Below are positions 62,903 through 64,000 of a stretch of 64,000 nt of DNA, in pieces. The notes beneath the pieces were generated by a model. That model saw nothing but the letters and a program-made list of their open reading frames with translations. It was not told where the DNA came from and ran no database searches. A program made the translations under genes and the position numbers. Source of the DNA: Talpa occidentalis (Eukaryota > Chordata > Mammalia > Eulipotyphla > Talpidae); assembly GCF_014898055.3 (NCBI RefSeq), contig NW_023602073.1, positions 84,052,678 to 84,116,677 of the forward strand, read 5' to 3'. Position 1 is the stretch's first letter; every line of letters starts with the position of its first letter.

Positions 62903-62957
<55 letters not shown>

Positions 62958-63290
62958 TGCAAGCACTGGGTACAGTCAGAAGTGCAGGAGGGTGAGAGGA
63001 TTCACCCGAGCTAGAGCGGGGAACAGAATAGGTAGACTGATGAAATACACTGCTGAAGGGAGCAGTGGGCGCGGCAGGAGAGGTCTGTCGCGCCATGTGG
63101 GACCCTCGCCAGTGGCCGGGGATCAAACCCGCACTGCAGAGGCTGCGGGCAGCTTCTCAGTCCAGCGCTTAACCATTGAGCCACCAGAGGAGGCCCAAGC
63201 ATTTTAGTTTCTTTCTGATGAATATTCACAATTGGAATTGCTGGATCATGTAATAGTTACATTTTTTATTTTTTGAGGAACTTACCTTCA
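62290..63290 (-). mobile_element. Old L1 3' region, split by a SINE
   Basis: Reverse L1 of an older (L1MA/MB-like) type: ttagtaacttgcaaatatataatac, cataatctgttctttgtatc, ctacatataagtaatgtca, tcactcagcatgatgccctc, (tg)n, gttgtttccatgtctt, and after the SINE attggaattgctggatcatgtaa. Confidence 0.85.
62878..63196 (-). mobile_element. SINE with very long (TTTA)n tail
   Basis: Reverse copy inside the old L1. The tail complement is an A run followed by about 14 units of ttta (62901-62957). Head has B-box complement ggggatcaaaccc and ends ccaccagaggaggccc. Duplications aagtgttttagtttct (62862-62877) and aagcattttagtttct (63197-63212), two mismatches. Confidence 0.93.
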
Positions 63291-64000
63291 AATGAATAAT
63301 TTTGCATATGATTTTGCAGTCAGCCACAGAATTTGTCATGTAAAGAATGTCAGTACTGAATCATTAAATGAGTCCTAGGAAGCTAAAATGAATTTAATAA
63401 TTATTTCCTCTCCATATTCCTTTTATATTTGTTGTTGCTTTAACTGACTTTCCTACTAACTAATAATTTGGTTCAATTACATTTTTTTAGAGTTAGACAA
63501 CTTGACTTGTTCTTCTTGGATCTTATTTACCATCTAATAACAATTTTCTCCCAAGTCAACTTACTATATACTCAATAATCAATTCAGCACTGAAACCTAT
63601 TTTTTTTTTGCTTTTTCATGACTCAATATGCATAGATTATTAGGTAAAAGATCATTTGATTGTCCTCCTTTACTTTGTGTATTATTTTGCCAGTGATAAT
63701 ATTAATTTAAATGTTACCTTTAATTTCATAAAATCCCTTTAGATGTGTAAATGCATGATTGACTTTATTAATAATAATATTGTTCTTTTGACTTTTAAAT
63801 CTTTACTTCCCCCACTTGAAAGCCTATTTGTTATCTGGTGGTTATTTCAGTTATTTCTTATTGTCCTACTTACCTTATAGATAATACGAATTGACCTGTG
63901 ATATACTTCTCTAGAGTGTATTTATTAACTTCATGCTTTGGCATGTGTGTTTGTGCATAAAGCAAGCAAGTTAGGAGCTCCAGTTGGCCTCATGCAGATG
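63291..64000. other. Unassigned AT-rich sequence
   Basis: Nothing recognised to the end of the window. Confidence 0.45.

Noticed and set aside
62901..62957. CRISPR-like regular repeats ((TTTA)n and other arrays)
   Set aside because: Simple microsatellites without unique spacers, in a mammalian genome.

Overview
This window is mammalian nuclear DNA: AT-rich, intron-free of any recognisable exon, and crowded with interspersed repeats. I see no intact protein-coding gene, no tRNA or rRNA gene, no CRISPR array and no bacterial or viral gene cluster. It is either intergenic or deep inside a large intron; the sequence alone does not decide which. The dominant repeat is one tRNA-derived SINE family (22 copies: 7 on +, 15 on -) with an RNA polymerase III A box and B box in its head, a roughly 170-base body and an (AATAAA)n/(TAAA)n tail. 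It does not look like the carnivore, horse, vespertilionid bat, ruminant, cetacean, pig, rabbit or primate SINEs that I know. With laurasiatherian-looking L1s, a pangolin (P-SINE1) is my best guess, but I cannot confirm it.

Layout. 0-9.2 kb: SINEs, an ancient L2, a broken 2.2 kb L1 (4355-6560) and an AT microsatellite. 9.2-20 kb: L2 and MIR relics, a young 5'-truncated L1 with 16-bp target-site duplications (15119-15795) and a head-only SINE (17525-17634). 20.2-21.9 kb: the only gene-derived feature, a processed pseudogene of MAPK3 (ERK1) on the - strand, with 3' UTR and poly(A), lacking the glycine loop, the HRD loop and the TEY activation segment. 22-34.5 kb: mostly unassigned sequence with an MLT1 LTR relic and L2 blocks, one of them split by a SINE. 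35-41.5 kb: a SINE cluster around a 2.7 kb L1 on -. 44-49.5 kb: the most layered part, with a tRNA-sized tailless SINE insertion, a solo LTR inside a SINE, and a 127-bp inverted repeat whose left arm holds a SINE while the right arm keeps the empty site. 49.5-62 kb: repeat-poor. 62.3-63.3 kb: an old L1 carrying a SINE with a long (TTTA)n tail.

How it works together. Nothing here forms an operon or pathway. The common thread is L1-driven retroposition: target-site duplications of about 12-18 bp beside A/T-rich tails mark most SINEs and the 15 kb L1, and the MAPK3 retrocopy has the poly(A) tail expected of the same machinery. Nested insertions allow a relative chronology (L2/MIR oldest, then L1 and the retrocopy, then SINEs, then the LTR that landed in a SINE). 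I found no previously undescribed biological system; the observations worth a second look concern repeat biology.
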